Shown piece after piece: positions 8,170-16,073 of a DNA stretch of 64,000 nucleotides. How positions within the stretch are numbered: the first letter of the stretch is position 1; every line of letters begins with the position of its first letter. The notes under the pieces were generated by a model that was given only the letters and a program-made list of their open reading frames with translations, did no database searches and was not told where the DNA came from. The translations under genes were made by a program, and so were the position numbers. The DNA comes from JBBRMW01 sp038239365 (GTDB lineage Bacteria; Chloroflexota; Anaerolineae; Aggregatilineales; UBA2796), in contig JBBSEU010000003.1 in the NCBI GenBank assembly GCA_038239365.1, positions 1 through 64,000 of the forward strand, read 5' to 3'.

Positions 8170-8200
8170 AAGGGCATGAACACCTCATGCCCTTCTTTTT
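8170..8200 (+). terminator. Intrinsic terminator/attenuator between binding protein and permease genes
   Basis: A perfect 10-bp stem, AAGGGCATGA (8170-8179) with TCATGCCCTT (8185-8194), has a 5-nt loop and is followed by CTTTTT. It lies between the binding-protein stop and the permease start, which would allow more binding protein than permease to be made. Confidence 0.8.
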
Positions 8201-8219
8201 ATTACGGAGCAAAATTTTT

Positions 8220-9152
8220 ATGGCTGTTCAAACGCGCGCCGCCGTCGAAGCCAACCGGCCCGTTGCGCCGCCCCGACGCGATTTCCTGCCGTACATGCTG
8301 GCACTGCCTATCATCCTTTACGAGGGGTTTTTCATCCTGATCCCGATCCTTCAGCAGTTCGGCAGCAGTTTTACCAGCGATGTGATCGGGATGGGGCCTG
8401 TCAAATGGATCGGGATGGACAACTTCAACCGGATGTTTGGCGACTCGAAGTTCTGGAATGCACTGCGCGTCACGCTGACGTTTATGGGCTTCACCGTGAT
8501 CGTGGCCGTCGGATTAGGATTGATCGCCGCACTGCTGATGAACCAGCGATTCCGGGGACGCTCCATCGCGCGCACGATCATGACCATCCCCTGGGCGTTC
8601 CCGGATATTCCAACCGTGCTGGTTTTCTTCTGGATACTCAACCCATCGTTTGGCATTATCAATGTCGTCGCCCGCGCGCTGCTGCCCTGGCTGGAACAGA
8701 ACCCAAAATGGCTGCTGGATATTAACCTTGCAATGCCCATCGTCGTGAGCATCGCCTCATGGAAAGCCTTTCCATTCTACGCATTGGTGACATTGGCCGC
8801 GATGCAGGGTATTCCGGCGGAACTCTATGAGGCGGCGCGCACCGACGGCGCGAATCGCTGGCACTTATTCCGATATATCACGCTGCCCGATATTCTGCCG
8901 ACATTGATGCTGCTAGGGGTGCTGGCCTGCATTTTCTCGTTCCGCCAATTTGCGCTCATCTTTTTGTCAACAGGCGGTGGGCCGGGGCGCGTGACCGAAA
9001 CGTTGGTTATTCAAGTCTATAAAACAGCATTCAACTCGTTCGACTTTTCCTATGGCGCGACGATTGGCGTAGCGGGTTTCATCGCAGTATTTGCCATTAC
9101 GCTTGTATTTGTCTATTTACAACGGGTTCGCGCCGCTGATGAGGAAGGATAA
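8220..9152 (+). CDS. ABC sugar importer permease, MalF type
   Basis: 310 residues from the ATG at 8220, which has GGAGC upstream; the earlier in-frame ATG at 8187 lies inside the terminator hairpin and is not used. The protein has about six membrane segments, starting with FLPYMLALPIILYEGFFIL. The conserved cytoplasmic EAA loop, which contacts the ATPase, is ELYEAARTDGANRWHLFRYI followed by TLPDILP. The segment ARTIMTIPWAFPDIPTVLVF is characteristic of MalF-like permeases. It pairs with the permease at 9158, whose start is 5 nt downstream. Confidence 0.93.
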   Translation: MAVQTRAAVEANRPVAPPRRDFLPYMLALPIILYEGFFILIPILQQFGSSFTSDVIGMGPVKWIGMDNFNRMFGDSKFWNALRVTLTFMGFTVIVAVGLGLIAALLMNQRFRGRSIARTIMTIPWAFPDIPTVLVFFWILNPSFGIINVVARALLPWLEQNPKWLLDINLAMPIVVSIASWKAFPFYALVTLAAMQGIPAELYEAARTDGANRWHLFRYITLPDILPTLMLLGVLACIFSFRQFALIFLSTGGGPGRVTETLVIQVYKTAFNSFDFSYGATIGVAGFIAVFAITLVFVYLQRVRAADEEG

Positions 9153-9157
9153 ACAAT

Positions 9158-10042
9158 ATGACCACACTGGTATCCAACCCAGTCCCACGCAGAAACAACC
9201 GAACATTCCGCCCCTTGCGGCGCATCCCATTCTATATCATGGTGCTGCTGTTCTGCATCGTGACGGCGTTTCCAGTCTATTGGATGGTCGTGAGCGCCGT
9301 CCAGCCTGTGAAATACAGCCTGAGTTATCCACCGCCATTGTTTCCACGCGCGATTGAACTGACGCCCTTCAACGACATTTTCAAAGCCACCGATAACCCG
9401 GATCGGGTAGACATATGGATCGGCAACTCGATTATTCTGGCATCCATCACCACCATTATCTGCCTTGTGTTGACCATCGTCGGCGCGTATTCGCTTTCGG
9501 GCAGACGTTGGCGTGGTCAGGCACAGTTTGGTTTTGTGCTGCTTATGACGCAAATGCTCCCCGAAGCGTTGATCCTGATTCCGCTGTATGCCACCGTCGA
9601 TCATCTCAAACTGAAGAACAATCTGATTGTGGTGGGCATGGTCGATACCGCGTTTGTACTGCCGATCTGTATCTGGATTTTGAAGAATGTGTTCGACACG
9701 ATTCCCAAAGAGATTCGAGATGCAGCCTTAGTCGATGGCTGTAACCGGATCGGCGTGCTGCGACGGATTATGCTGCCCATTTCCGCGCCGGGGTTGGTGG
9801 CGGTGGCGGTGGTGGCCTTCTTCTATTCGTGGAACGAATTTTTGTTCGCGGCCAGCCTGATCGGTGACAAGAAACTCTATCCGGCTTCTGTCGGACTGGC
9901 GTCAATGATTTCGATGATCAACGTACCGATTGACAGGCTGCTGGCAGCGGGACTTGTCTTCTCGATTTTCCCGGTGATTTTCTATCTGTTTGTGCAGCGA
10001 TACATCGTCACCGGGTTAAGTGCGGGCGCGATCAAAGGGTGA
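9158..10042 (+). CDS. ABC sugar importer permease, MalG type
   Basis: 294 residues with six predicted membrane helices; the first is FYIMVLLFCIVTAFPVYWMV. The EAA loop reads EIRDAALVDGCNRIGVLRRI then MLPISAPG. The LLMTQMLPEALILIPLY helix matches MalG/UgpE-type partners. It forms the heterodimeric channel with the preceding permease. The ORF ends 2 nt before the stop of the convergent dehydratase gene, so the importer operon ends here without room for a terminator of its own. Confidence 0.93.
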   Translation: MTTLVSNPVPRRNNRTFRPLRRIPFYIMVLLFCIVTAFPVYWMVVSAVQPVKYSLSYPPPLFPRAIELTPFNDIFKATDNPDRVDIWIGNSIILASITTIICLVLTIVGAYSLSGRRWRGQAQFGFVLLMTQMLPEALILIPLYATVDHLKLKNNLIVVGMVDTAFVLPICIWILKNVFDTIPKEIRDAALVDGCNRIGVLRRIMLPISAPGLVAVAVVAFFYSWNEFLFAASLIGDKKLYPASVGLASMISMINVPIDRLLAAGLVFSIFPVIFYLFVQRYIVTGLSAGAIKG

Positions 10043-10044
10043 GG

Positions 10045-11253
10045 TTATAGCTCCGAGACTTCAATATGCACGTCGCTGCGCTGCAACACCTCCGGGCGCA
10101 GCGCAGTACCCAGCCCCGGTTTGTTGGGCAGCGTGATCATGCCATCCTGGATCGGGATACGATCCGTGACAATGTCGTTGTACCAGCCATCATAGTAGGC
10201 GCGCACCGTCTCCACGATCATTGCGTTCGGGACGTGCAGCATCATGTGAACGGCAGACCAGAGCGCCACCGGGCCAATACAATCGTGGCTGGTCACGGGC
10301 AGGTAGTAGGTATCAGCCAGCGCACAAATCTTGCGCGTTTCGCTGATCCCGCCTGTCCAGGCCATATCGGGCATGATGATGTCCGCCGCGTTCTGCTCAA
10401 CTGCCCGGTGAAAGCCAAAACGGGTGAACAGGCGCTCACTAACGCACAGTTTGACGCGGGTTTGCGCTTTAAGCCGCGCATAGCTCTCGATATTGTCCGG
10501 CGGGATGATTTCTTCGAGCCACATAATATCGTAGGGTTCCAGCGCCTGAGCAATGGTCACGGCTTCCGGCAAATTCCAGCGGGCGTGCCCCTCAATGGCG
10601 ATCTCCATCTGATCGCCAACAGTCTTGCGAATGTCCTGAACATAGGACAATCCCTTTTTCAGATCGTCATTGCTCAGAAAATGGCTGACCGGCCCAACAG
10701 CGTTTGAACCTGCTGTGCCGTGCGCGCGGGTTGAGCGTCCACCGTTTGGTCCTTCCAATGAGACGCCGAACTGATCGAACGGCCAAATTTTCATCGCCTT
10801 GATGCCATGACTGAGCAGATCGGCGGCCAGTTCGCCCGTATGCCCTTCTGCCCAGGCCAGATAATCCTGATGCTTGCCGTGCCCGACACAAGTGTTGTAG
10901 ATCATGATCTGGTCACGGCTGCGTCCGCCAAGCAGGTTGTAGATCGGCTGTCCGGTGTATTGACCTACAATATCCCACAGTGCCACGTCTACGGCACTGA
11001 TGGCGCGCATCTCAGACCCGGCAAAGCCAAAAAAGTTGACCGTCGAGAACATATTTTGCCAGTGATTTTCAATGTCCAATGGGCTGCGGCCAAGCAGCAG
11101 TTTGGCGAACACATCATGGATCACTGCGCCAACTGCGCGCGGAATGTAGTACGTTTCGCCCAGACCGATCAGACCATCATCGGTATGGATGCGTACCCAA
11201 CTGGTCGGCAGCAAGTCGCTGCACCAGATCGTTTCGATGCGTGTAATTTTCAT
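10045..11253 (-). CDS. Enolase-superfamily sugar-acid dehydratase (mandelate racemase/muconate lactonizing family)
   Basis: 402 residues, typical for the family. The N-terminal capping domain (about 1-125) begins KITRIETIWCSDLL and includes SAVDVALWDIVGQYTGQPIY and LLGG. The barrel carries the metal ligands Glu in IEGHARW, Glu in WLEEIIPPDN and Glu in CVSERLFTRFG, plus a catalytic His-Asp pair in TSHDCIGP. These enzymes abstract the proton next to a carboxylate and commonly dehydrate aldonic or aldaric acids to 2-keto-3-deoxy acids. It overlaps the next upstream gene by 4 nt, so it is co-translated with a second dehydratase and the lactonase. The substrate (mannonate-, gluconate- or galactonate-like) cannot be decided by eye. 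Confidence 0.9.
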   Translation of the reverse strand: MKITRIETIWCSDLLPTSWVRIHTDDGLIGLGETYYIPRAVGAVIHDVFAKLLLGRSPLDIENHWQNMFSTVNFFGFAGSEMRAISAVDVALWDIVGQYTGQPIYNLLGGRSRDQIMIYNTCVGHGKHQDYLAWAEGHTGELAADLLSHGIKAMKIWPFDQFGVSLEGPNGGRSTRAHGTAGSNAVGPVSHFLSNDDLKKGLSYVQDIRKTVGDQMEIAIEGHARWNLPEAVTIAQALEPYDIMWLEEIIPPDNIESYARLKAQTRVKLCVSERLFTRFGFHRAVEQNAADIIMPDMAWTGGISETRKICALADTYYLPVTSHDCIGPVALWSAVHMMLHVPNAMIVETVRAYYDGWYNDIVTDRIPIQDGMITLPNKPGLGTALRPEVLQRSDVHIEVSEL

Positions 11254-12434
11254 GGGGCAGCGTTCCCTTCAGTGATCGCGCTCTGACCGAGACGTTTCTC
11301 CCAGCCTTCTTTGTAGATGTTCAGATACGCTGCCGGATCGTAGGGATGGGCAAGCGCCACGTCGATATTCAGATCAATGCCAAGACCGGGCGCATCTGGC
11401 AATGAGAGGTGTCCGGTAGCCGGGTCAATCGTTGGATTCCAGGTCACCAGATCGCGCGCCCAGGGGTCATTGAAGGCGTCGAAGTGTTCCTGAATCAGGA
11501 AGTTGGGAACGCACGCCGCAAGCTGCAAACAAACCGCCGTCGCCACTGGCCCGCCGCTCTGATGGGGCGCGATCCAACTGCCATGCGCCAGTGCCAGATT
11601 AGCCACCGCCAGCGTATTCGTGAGACCACCCAGCGACATTGGCTCCGGCTGCCAGATGTTCACGCCGCCCCCTTCTGCCAGTGTGTAGAATTGGCCGACG
11701 GTATCGTACATTTCGCCTGTCGCCACGCGGATTGGGCTTTGCAGCGCGACGGCATTGGCGGGTTGTTCACGTTCGCGGGTGGTCGGCTCTTCCCACCAAT
11801 ACAGATCAAGCGGCGCAAGTTTGCGGGCGGCACGCAGCGCGTCGGCCTCAGTGAAGCGTGCATGAACATCGATCAGGATGCGTAAACTTCGGCCAAAACG
11901 TTCTCGAAGCGCGGCCAAAATATCGTAGGCCAGATCAAGCGCCTCATCCTCAATGAAGCCCTGCGCCGTCCCGAATGGATCGACTTTGAGCGCGTGAAAG
12001 CCCTTATTGATGACGACTTCGGCGGCCTCTACAAAATGCTGTGGCGTTCGCTCGGTTCGATACCAGCCGTTCGCGTAGCCCAATACCGATTCGCGCATTT
12101 TGCCGCCCAATAGCTGGTAGATCGGCACACCGAGCGACTTGCCCAGAATGTCCCAGCAGGCAACCTCAACCGCCGCCACTACCGTGCGGTGAATGTGTCC
12201 GCCATCCAGCGAGACACTCTCCATCATATGCTTCGCCAGTCGGTTGACCTGAGTCGGGTCTTGCCCAACCGCCAGATGTTCCAATTCGTGTACCCCGGCC
12301 TCTGTCGTTTTGATGAAGCCGTTGAGTGTGCCCTCACCGATGCCATACAAACCGCTGTCGGTCAGCACCTTGACGAACAGCCAGTTTTTCCATCCGGCAC
12401 TGACCGTATAAGTCTCAATGTGTGTAATTTTCAA
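11250..12434 (-). CDS. Enolase-superfamily dehydratase, galactonate dehydratase (DgoD)-like
   Basis: 394 residues on the minus strand. It begins KITHIETYTVSAGWKNWLFV, as in DgoD-like proteins. The barrel shows KVDPFG (KxD), the metal ligands Asp in LIDVHARFTEADA, Glu in WWEEPTTRE and Glu in ATGEMYDTVG, and the general-acid His in APHQSGGP. The likely reaction is dehydration of an aldonate to a 2-keto-3-deoxy-aldonate. It lies between the lactonase gene (upstream, 34-nt gap) and the second dehydratase (4-nt overlap). That order suits a lactone to aldonate to keto-deoxy-acid route, which is an inference. Confidence 0.9.
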   Translation of the reverse strand: MKITHIETYTVSAGWKNWLFVKVLTDSGLYGIGEGTLNGFIKTTEAGVHELEHLAVGQDPTQVNRLAKHMMESVSLDGGHIHRTVVAAVEVACWDILGKSLGVPIYQLLGGKMRESVLGYANGWYRTERTPQHFVEAAEVVINKGFHALKVDPFGTAQGFIEDEALDLAYDILAALRERFGRSLRILIDVHARFTEADALRAARKLAPLDLYWWEEPTTREREQPANAVALQSPIRVATGEMYDTVGQFYTLAEGGGVNIWQPEPMSLGGLTNTLAVANLALAHGSWIAPHQSGGPVATAVCLQLAACVPNFLIQEHFDAFNDPWARDLVTWNPTIDPATGHLSLPDAPGLGIDLNIDVALAHPYDPAAYLNIYKEGWEKRLGQSAITEGNAAP

Positions 12435-12468
12435 AGCTAATCATCTTTCAAGAATGCAAGAATATCTG

Positions 12469-13272
12469 CTATTTTGTTTTGGCGGTCAGCACGATCTGTT
12501 CGCCAATCTGCAAACTGCGCGCCTGCCCTGCTCCGCCCAATTTTTGAAAGGTCTGTTCAAACAGCACCGGATCGAGCGTCGCGCCGGGTGTGGGTTCCTT
12601 CCACAAAATATGGTGCATCGGAATGGCCGTGCCGACACCCAAATGCCAGGCCAGCATCGCCGCTTCGTGAGCGTTCATATTGCCCGTCACGCCGTTGATG
12701 ACCAGCATCGCCGCATCCAGATTCTCGGTGTTCATATTTCGCAGCCGCACATCATATTCCGTATCACCTGTGTGATAGACGCGCAGCCCGCCAAAATCGA
12801 AAATAACGCCCATCGCATCCGGCACCTCCCAACCGGGAATCCCGGCTTCGTGACGGGCAGGGGTAGCCGTGATCGTCACATCACGGAAAGTACGCGATTG
12901 TCCCCAGACGAGCGGCAGGACACGATCCCGCGCGATACCCCAGCCCAGCAAACGCGATTGCGCGGTGGGTGGACACATGAAGATCGCGTCCGAGACTTTG
13001 GCGATGATCGGCAAGCCGCCCGGATCAAGATGATCCTCGTGGAAGTGCGTGGCAATCACCAGATCAGGCCGCACGTCCTCAAGTGCGATAGGGGCTGGAA
13101 AGCCGCGCTCAAGACCGAATATTTGGAAAACCGCGTTCGAGAGGTACGGGTCAATATAAATTTGTGTACCGGAAGCTGTTTTGAAGATAAATCCAGTGCC
13201 GCCCAGCCACCACGCACTGACGGTTTTAGGCGCAACGGTTGTTTGTGCTAACTCATCTTTTAGGCTTGACAT
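12469..13272 (-). CDS. Metallo-beta-lactamase-fold hydrolase, UlaG (L-ascorbate-6-phosphate lactonase)-like
   Basis: 267 residues from the ATG at 13272, which has GGAGAC just upstream; a longer in-frame start at 13329 would fall on the operator and is rejected. Metal-binding motifs are THFHEDHLDPGG (HxHxDH) and YHTGDTEYD, with a late His in IPMHHILW. The overall plan, including GGTGFIFKTASGTQIYIDPY, resembles UlaG and related lactonases that open sugar lactones. It is the first gene of a three-gene operon with two sugar-acid dehydratases and has its own promoter and operator upstream. A lactonase role in that pathway is likely, but the substrate is not known. Confidence 0.88.
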   Translation of the reverse strand: MSSLKDELAQTTVAPKTVSAWWLGGTGFIFKTASGTQIYIDPYLSNAVFQIFGLERGFPAPIALEDVRPDLVIATHFHEDHLDPGGLPIIAKVSDAIFMCPPTAQSRLLGWGIARDRVLPLVWGQSRTFRDVTITATPARHEAGIPGWEVPDAMGVIFDFGGLRVYHTGDTEYDVRLRNMNTENLDAAMLVINGVTGNMNAHEAAMLAWHLGVGTAIPMHHILWKEPTPGATLDPVLFEQTFQKLGGAGQARSLQIGEQIVLTAKTK

Positions 13273-13328
13273 AGTCTCCACTTCGCGGCCCAGCGGAATC
13301 GGACTAGGCCGCGGCTTGTAATGCTGCA

Positions 13329-13354
13329 ATTGTAAAGTGTTAACAGGTTACAAT
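13329..13354. promoter_or_regulatory. 26-bp operator-like palindrome
   Basis: ATTGTAA (13329-13335) mirrors TTACAAT (13348-13354) around a central TGTTAACA (13338-13345). Only the two bases flanking the core on each side break the symmetry. It overlaps the -10 box and the transcription start of the lactonase/dehydratase operon, the expected place for a repressor. The ATTGTAA arm is shared with the dyad at 6667-6680. Confidence 0.65.
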
Positions 13355-13379
13355 ATACAACCGGATTCAATTTTGTCAA
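13352..13379 (-). promoter_or_regulatory. Promoter of the lactonase/dehydratase operon
   Basis: Read on the minus strand: TTGACA (13379-13374), a 16-nt spacer, TATATT (13357-13352). The leader to the ATG at 13272 would be about 75 nt. Confidence 0.65.
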
Positions 13380-13485
13380 GCAGGGCAAATGTAGCACGTC
13401 GAAAAAGGCGTATTCATCCTTATACTTTTTCCGATAGCTTGGTTTTATATTTTAGTTTGGGTTGTTTTTCGCCGGTTAATTATTC

Positions 13486-13521
13486 TATTACACCTGCTCC
13501 GCCTGCTATGCAGGTGAAACA
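13486..13521. repeat. Palindromic repeat, family B (copy 1)
   Basis: CACCTGC (13491-13497) and GCAGGTG (13510-13516) flank a third half site CCTGC. The whole stretch matches 56651-56686 at all but about six of 35 positions. It lies between a divergent promoter region and the end of the DUF1801 gene. Confidence 0.6.
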
Positions 13522-13560
13522 AGGTTGCTAACAGCCCTTTTATGCGCTTACCTCAGGCTG

Positions 13561-13908
13561 CTATATCGAACTGGCTGCCTGTTGTACCAGTTTTGCCAGC
13601 AGTGCGTAATCGACTTTTTGCCCTTCCAGAATTTTGATGGTCTTGCGGCCACCATCATCCGAAGCCTCAAAAAGCCCTTCGGGTGTTTCAAGTGCTTGGG
13701 CGTTAAAAATGGTGAAGCTGACCCAACCCTTTGCCGTGCCAAGAACACAGGCGTATTTGCCATTTTTCAGGAAATGCGGCTTGCCATACTGGAGGCGTTC
13801 AACCACGTCGGGGATCGCTTGATGTACGATCTCACGAATGGATCGGCATACCTCGGCTTGCCATTCTTTTTTGATTTTGTTGAGATATTCAGTCACTTCC
13901 GGGATCAT
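13561..13908 (-). CDS. DUF1801 domain protein (YdhG-like)
   Basis: 115 residues, the normal size. The segments EVCRSIREIVHQAIPDVVER, YGKPHFLKNGKYACVL and KGWVSFTIF match the DUF1801 fold, a small alpha/beta domain related to frataxin and the Bacillus protein YdhG. The function is not established in the family. An AGGTGTTTTC ribosome-site region precedes the ATG. It is flanked by a hairpin that separates it from the hydrolase gene upstream. Confidence 0.8.
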   Translation of the reverse strand: MIPEVTEYLNKIKKEWQAEVCRSIREIVHQAIPDVVERLQYGKPHFLKNGKYACVLGTAKGWVSFTIFNAQALETPEGLFEASDDGGRKTIKILEGQKVDYALLAKLVQQAASSI

Positions 13909-13948
13909 GTGAAAACACCTTTTCTTGTGGAACTGCGTAATATCCTAC

Positions 13949-13980
13949 AGGGCAGCGTAACTAATCAATCACGCTGCCCT
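13949..13980. terminator. Stem-loop between two minus-strand genes
   Basis: A perfect 10-bp stem, AGGGCAGCGT (13949-13958) with ACGCTGCCCT (13971-13980), and a 12-nt loop. It lies just past the stop of the alpha/beta hydrolase gene. There is no clear T run on the minus strand, so it may be a weak terminator or an mRNA-stabilising hairpin. Confidence 0.5.
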
Positions 13981-13988
13981 TTAGCTGA

Positions 13989-14768
13989 TTAACTGTTGAA
14001 GAATTCTGCTAGCACCGGCGCAAGCACTTGCGCGTCAACATTGTGACCTTGCCCATCCAGGTAACGGCTCTGCGCGCCAGGGATGACGCTGGTCAGGGCT
14101 TTTGCGGTATCACGCATCCAGGGCATGTCAGCCCCGCCCGCAATCACGAGCGTGGGGGTTTTGACAGAAGCCGCCCGCGCCGTTGGCAGCGTATAATCGC
14201 CCATAACAGTTGCGTCGTAAGCAAGTGTGTGCGCCAATGCTTCCTGGAACGGCCACCAGGGCTGGGTACGCGCCTGCGCGACGAATTCAGGGGGAAGCCC
14301 CACCACCTTCGCCATGAAATATTCGACTGCATCACCACGCCGACCTGCTGATACGAGTTCGGTGTACGTCTTGGCCGTATCCGCCGGGGGGCGCGGACGG
14401 CTGTTATCGACGATGTAGGGCGGTTCCCACAGCGCCAATTTTTTGATAGGGAGTCCACTGGCCGCTGCTTCGAGTGCCAGAGATGCGCCGGACGAACTGC
14501 CGAACAGGAACGGCGATCCACCCGCCGCGTTCATAACCGCCTCAATATCTTCGATTTCACGCGCTACTGCATAGGGCGCTGTGTCTCCGCTGGCACCGCG
14601 CCCCCGACGATCATAGTTGAACACGGTAAATTGTTTGGAGAGCAGTGCCGCCAGTGGCGCGTTCGACATACGATCAACAGACCCGCCGCACACCAGGATA
14701 ACCGGTAGCCCGCTGCCTGATTGATCGAACGTGATGGCGCTGCCGTCTTTTGAATAAACTGTTTGCAT
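13989..14768 (-). CDS. Alpha/beta hydrolase
   Basis: 259 residues from the ATG at 14768, which has GAGGAG eight bases upstream; a longer start at 14816 is possible but would overlap the upstream stop. The order of motifs is that of the fold: LPVILVCGGSVDRMS (oxyanion region), VFNYDRRGRGASG, the nucleophile elbow LFGSSSGASLALEA (Ser in GSSSG), the acid in TPTLVIAGGADMPWM, and the catalytic His in GQGHNVDA. These features suit small-molecule esterases or lactonases. It follows an AraC-type regulator gene at a short distance and may be its target. The substrate is unknown. Confidence 0.88.
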   Translation of the reverse strand: MQTVYSKDGSAITFDQSGSGLPVILVCGGSVDRMSNAPLAALLSKQFTVFNYDRRGRGASGDTAPYAVAREIEDIEAVMNAAGGSPFLFGSSSGASLALEAAASGLPIKKLALWEPPYIVDNSRPRPPADTAKTYTELVSAGRRGDAVEYFMAKVVGLPPEFVAQARTQPWWPFQEALAHTLAYDATVMGDYTLPTARAASVKTPTLVIAGGADMPWMRDTAKALTSVIPGAQSRYLDGQGHNVDAQVLAPVLAEFFNS

Positions 14769-14812
14769 GTGAATGCTCCTCGTGTTGTCTATCGGACACT
14801 TCCTATCATAAA

Positions 14813-15535
14813 TCAACCCAGGGGCGCTGTCTTGAACAAAAACGACAGTGATTCCGGCTCACTGATGATTTGGGCGGGCGTTTGTCCAACGAAGTGCTTC
14901 AGGGATCGGGTCAGATGCGGCTGGTCGGCATAGCCAGCCTGTTCAACCGTATCCAGGATCGATGTATTTTGTCGCAAAAGGATGGTTGCGTAGCGGGCAC
15001 GTTCGATCTGGGTAACCGCGCCCTGTGTCAAACCCGTTGCCCGCGAAAAACGACGCTGTACGGAGCGCACAGAGATCGGCTGTAGCTCAGCTTGCAAAGC
15101 ACTCTCGACAGCAGGTTCGCGGACAAGCAGCCCCTCGCGCACCAACCGCTCAACAAAGGTGTCTGCATTTTCAAAGTCAGGAAATTGCCACGCTGCGCCA
15201 TTCAGCCAAAAGGCTTGGCTGGACGCATCCGGCAGGGTTGTATCGGCGTCCACGAGTTTATTAGCCGGGAGATCGGGCATAAATGTGCCGAGCTTAAAGA
15301 CGATGCCCAAAAACTCTGCATCGGCAGGGCACAGTACGCGCGTTGCTTTTGTTTCTGGCCCGCGCATCGTTAGATTGGTTTTGCCATTTTCCGTCCAGAC
15401 GCACATCTGCCAGTGACTCAGGGCAAGTGAGGTAAAAGTGCCAGCCTGCTCACTGCGCGTGCGCCAGACTCTTTCGACGAAAGGTGAATCCGATAGTCTT
15501 TCGGCAAAGTTTAAGAGCAAAGGCCTCGTCTCCAA
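14813..15535 (-). CDS. AraC-family transcriptional regulator
   Basis: 240 residues. The C-terminal half carries the double helix-turn-helix: ISVRSVQRRFSRATGLTQGA and then LDTVEQAGYADQPHLTRSLK with FVGQTPAQI, the typical AraC signature. The N-terminal half (SDSPFVERVWRTRSEQAG..., FLGIVFKLGTFMPDLPANKL) resembles the DUF6597-type sensor domain of regulators near stress or metabolism genes. It ends 44 nt before the hydrolase start and probably shares its transcript. The effector is unknown. Confidence 0.88.
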   Translation of the reverse strand: METRPLLLNFAERLSDSPFVERVWRTRSEQAGTFTSLALSHWQMCVWTENGKTNLTMRGPETKATRVLCPADAEFLGIVFKLGTFMPDLPANKLVDADTTLPDASSQAFWLNGAAWQFPDFENADTFVERLVREGLLVREPAVESALQAELQPISVRSVQRRFSRATGLTQGAVTQIERARYATILLRQNTSILDTVEQAGYADQPHLTRSLKHFVGQTPAQIISEPESLSFLFKTAPLG

Positions 15536-15612
15536 TGGTTAGCGCGGGCGAATCTATCTGATCGTCCGAAAATTATATCACCCGTACCGCAATTACTGGG
15601 CGATATGGACAA

Positions 15613-15858
15613 TCACAGTCGACTCAAAGGGCGCTTAAAATAGAACTGCTGGCCTAAACCATCCGGTAAATTGACGGTATAAAAGCCGCACATCTCCCAG
15701 CCCTCGCAACCCAGTTGTGCAATGGCCGACCCAAGCTGGATTTTCCCCAGGCTGCGCCCTTCTGGTTTGCTGCTCGGCTTCAGCAGCGTAACGACCAGCA
15801 TTCGATCCGAAAGCGTTTGAGTTGCCACCATCGTGCAATACTCCCATTGTTTATCCAC
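15613..15858 (-). CDS. Small DUF4177-like protein
   Basis: 81 residues. The pattern KQWEYCTMV at the start, then LGSAIAQLGCEGWEMCGFY and QQFYFKRPL at the end, follows the DUF4177 plan (WEY..., LN.LG.EGWEL, ..FKR.L). The family is a small alpha/beta domain of unknown function common in many bacteria. The gene stands alone between the AraC gene and the LacI regulator. Confidence 0.65.
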   Translation of the reverse strand: MDKQWEYCTMVATQTLSDRMLVVTLLKPSSKPEGRSLGKIQLGSAIAQLGCEGWEMCGFYTVNLPDGLGQQFYFKRPLSRL

Positions 15859-15967
15859 GATGTCTCCATTCGCGGTGCATTACTGGCTCAACACCTATAG
15901 CATAAAGCGACTTGTAAGCTGTGTCTTGAACAAAAACGACAACTTCACCCATTTTGTAAATTGCTTA

Positions 15968-15996
15968 TTGACAACCCATAAAAATGGATTTATGCT
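15968..15996 (+). promoter_or_regulatory. Promoter for the LacI-family regulator gene
   Basis: TTGACA (15968-15973), a 17-nt spacer and TATGCT (15991-15996). It lies about 80 nt before the start codon at 16074, with a palindromic operator directly downstream. Confidence 0.65.
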
Positions 15997-16007
15997 GTTA
16001 TCAAGTG

Positions 16008-16029
16008 TTCATCAAAGCGTTTTGATGAA
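16008..16029. promoter_or_regulatory. LacI-type operator
   Basis: A 22-bp palindrome made of TTCATCAAA (16008-16016), the centre GCGT, and TTTGATGAA (16021-16029), with 10 of 11 paired positions. A central CG step and this size are typical for LacI/GalR operators. Its place at about +5 to +25 from the promoter suggests autorepression by the protein encoded at 16074. Confidence 0.7.
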
Positions 16030-16073
16030 TGCACAAAAAGACTTTTCGTTATTTAGAGGCACAAAAATAGTTC

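Noticed and set aside
8187..8219. Earlier ATG for the MalF-type permease
   Set aside because: It lies within the terminator hairpin and has no ribosome site; the ATG at 8220 has GGAGC before it.
12418..13251. Plus-strand frame of 277 codons over the lactonase gene
   Set aside because: It is opposite a gene with clear HxHxDH metal motifs and an upstream promoter; the frame is a by-product of codon bias.
13337..13531. Small plus-strand frame of 64 codons
   Set aside because: It covers a promoter/operator region and a palindromic repeat, and has no ribosome site or protein-like pattern.
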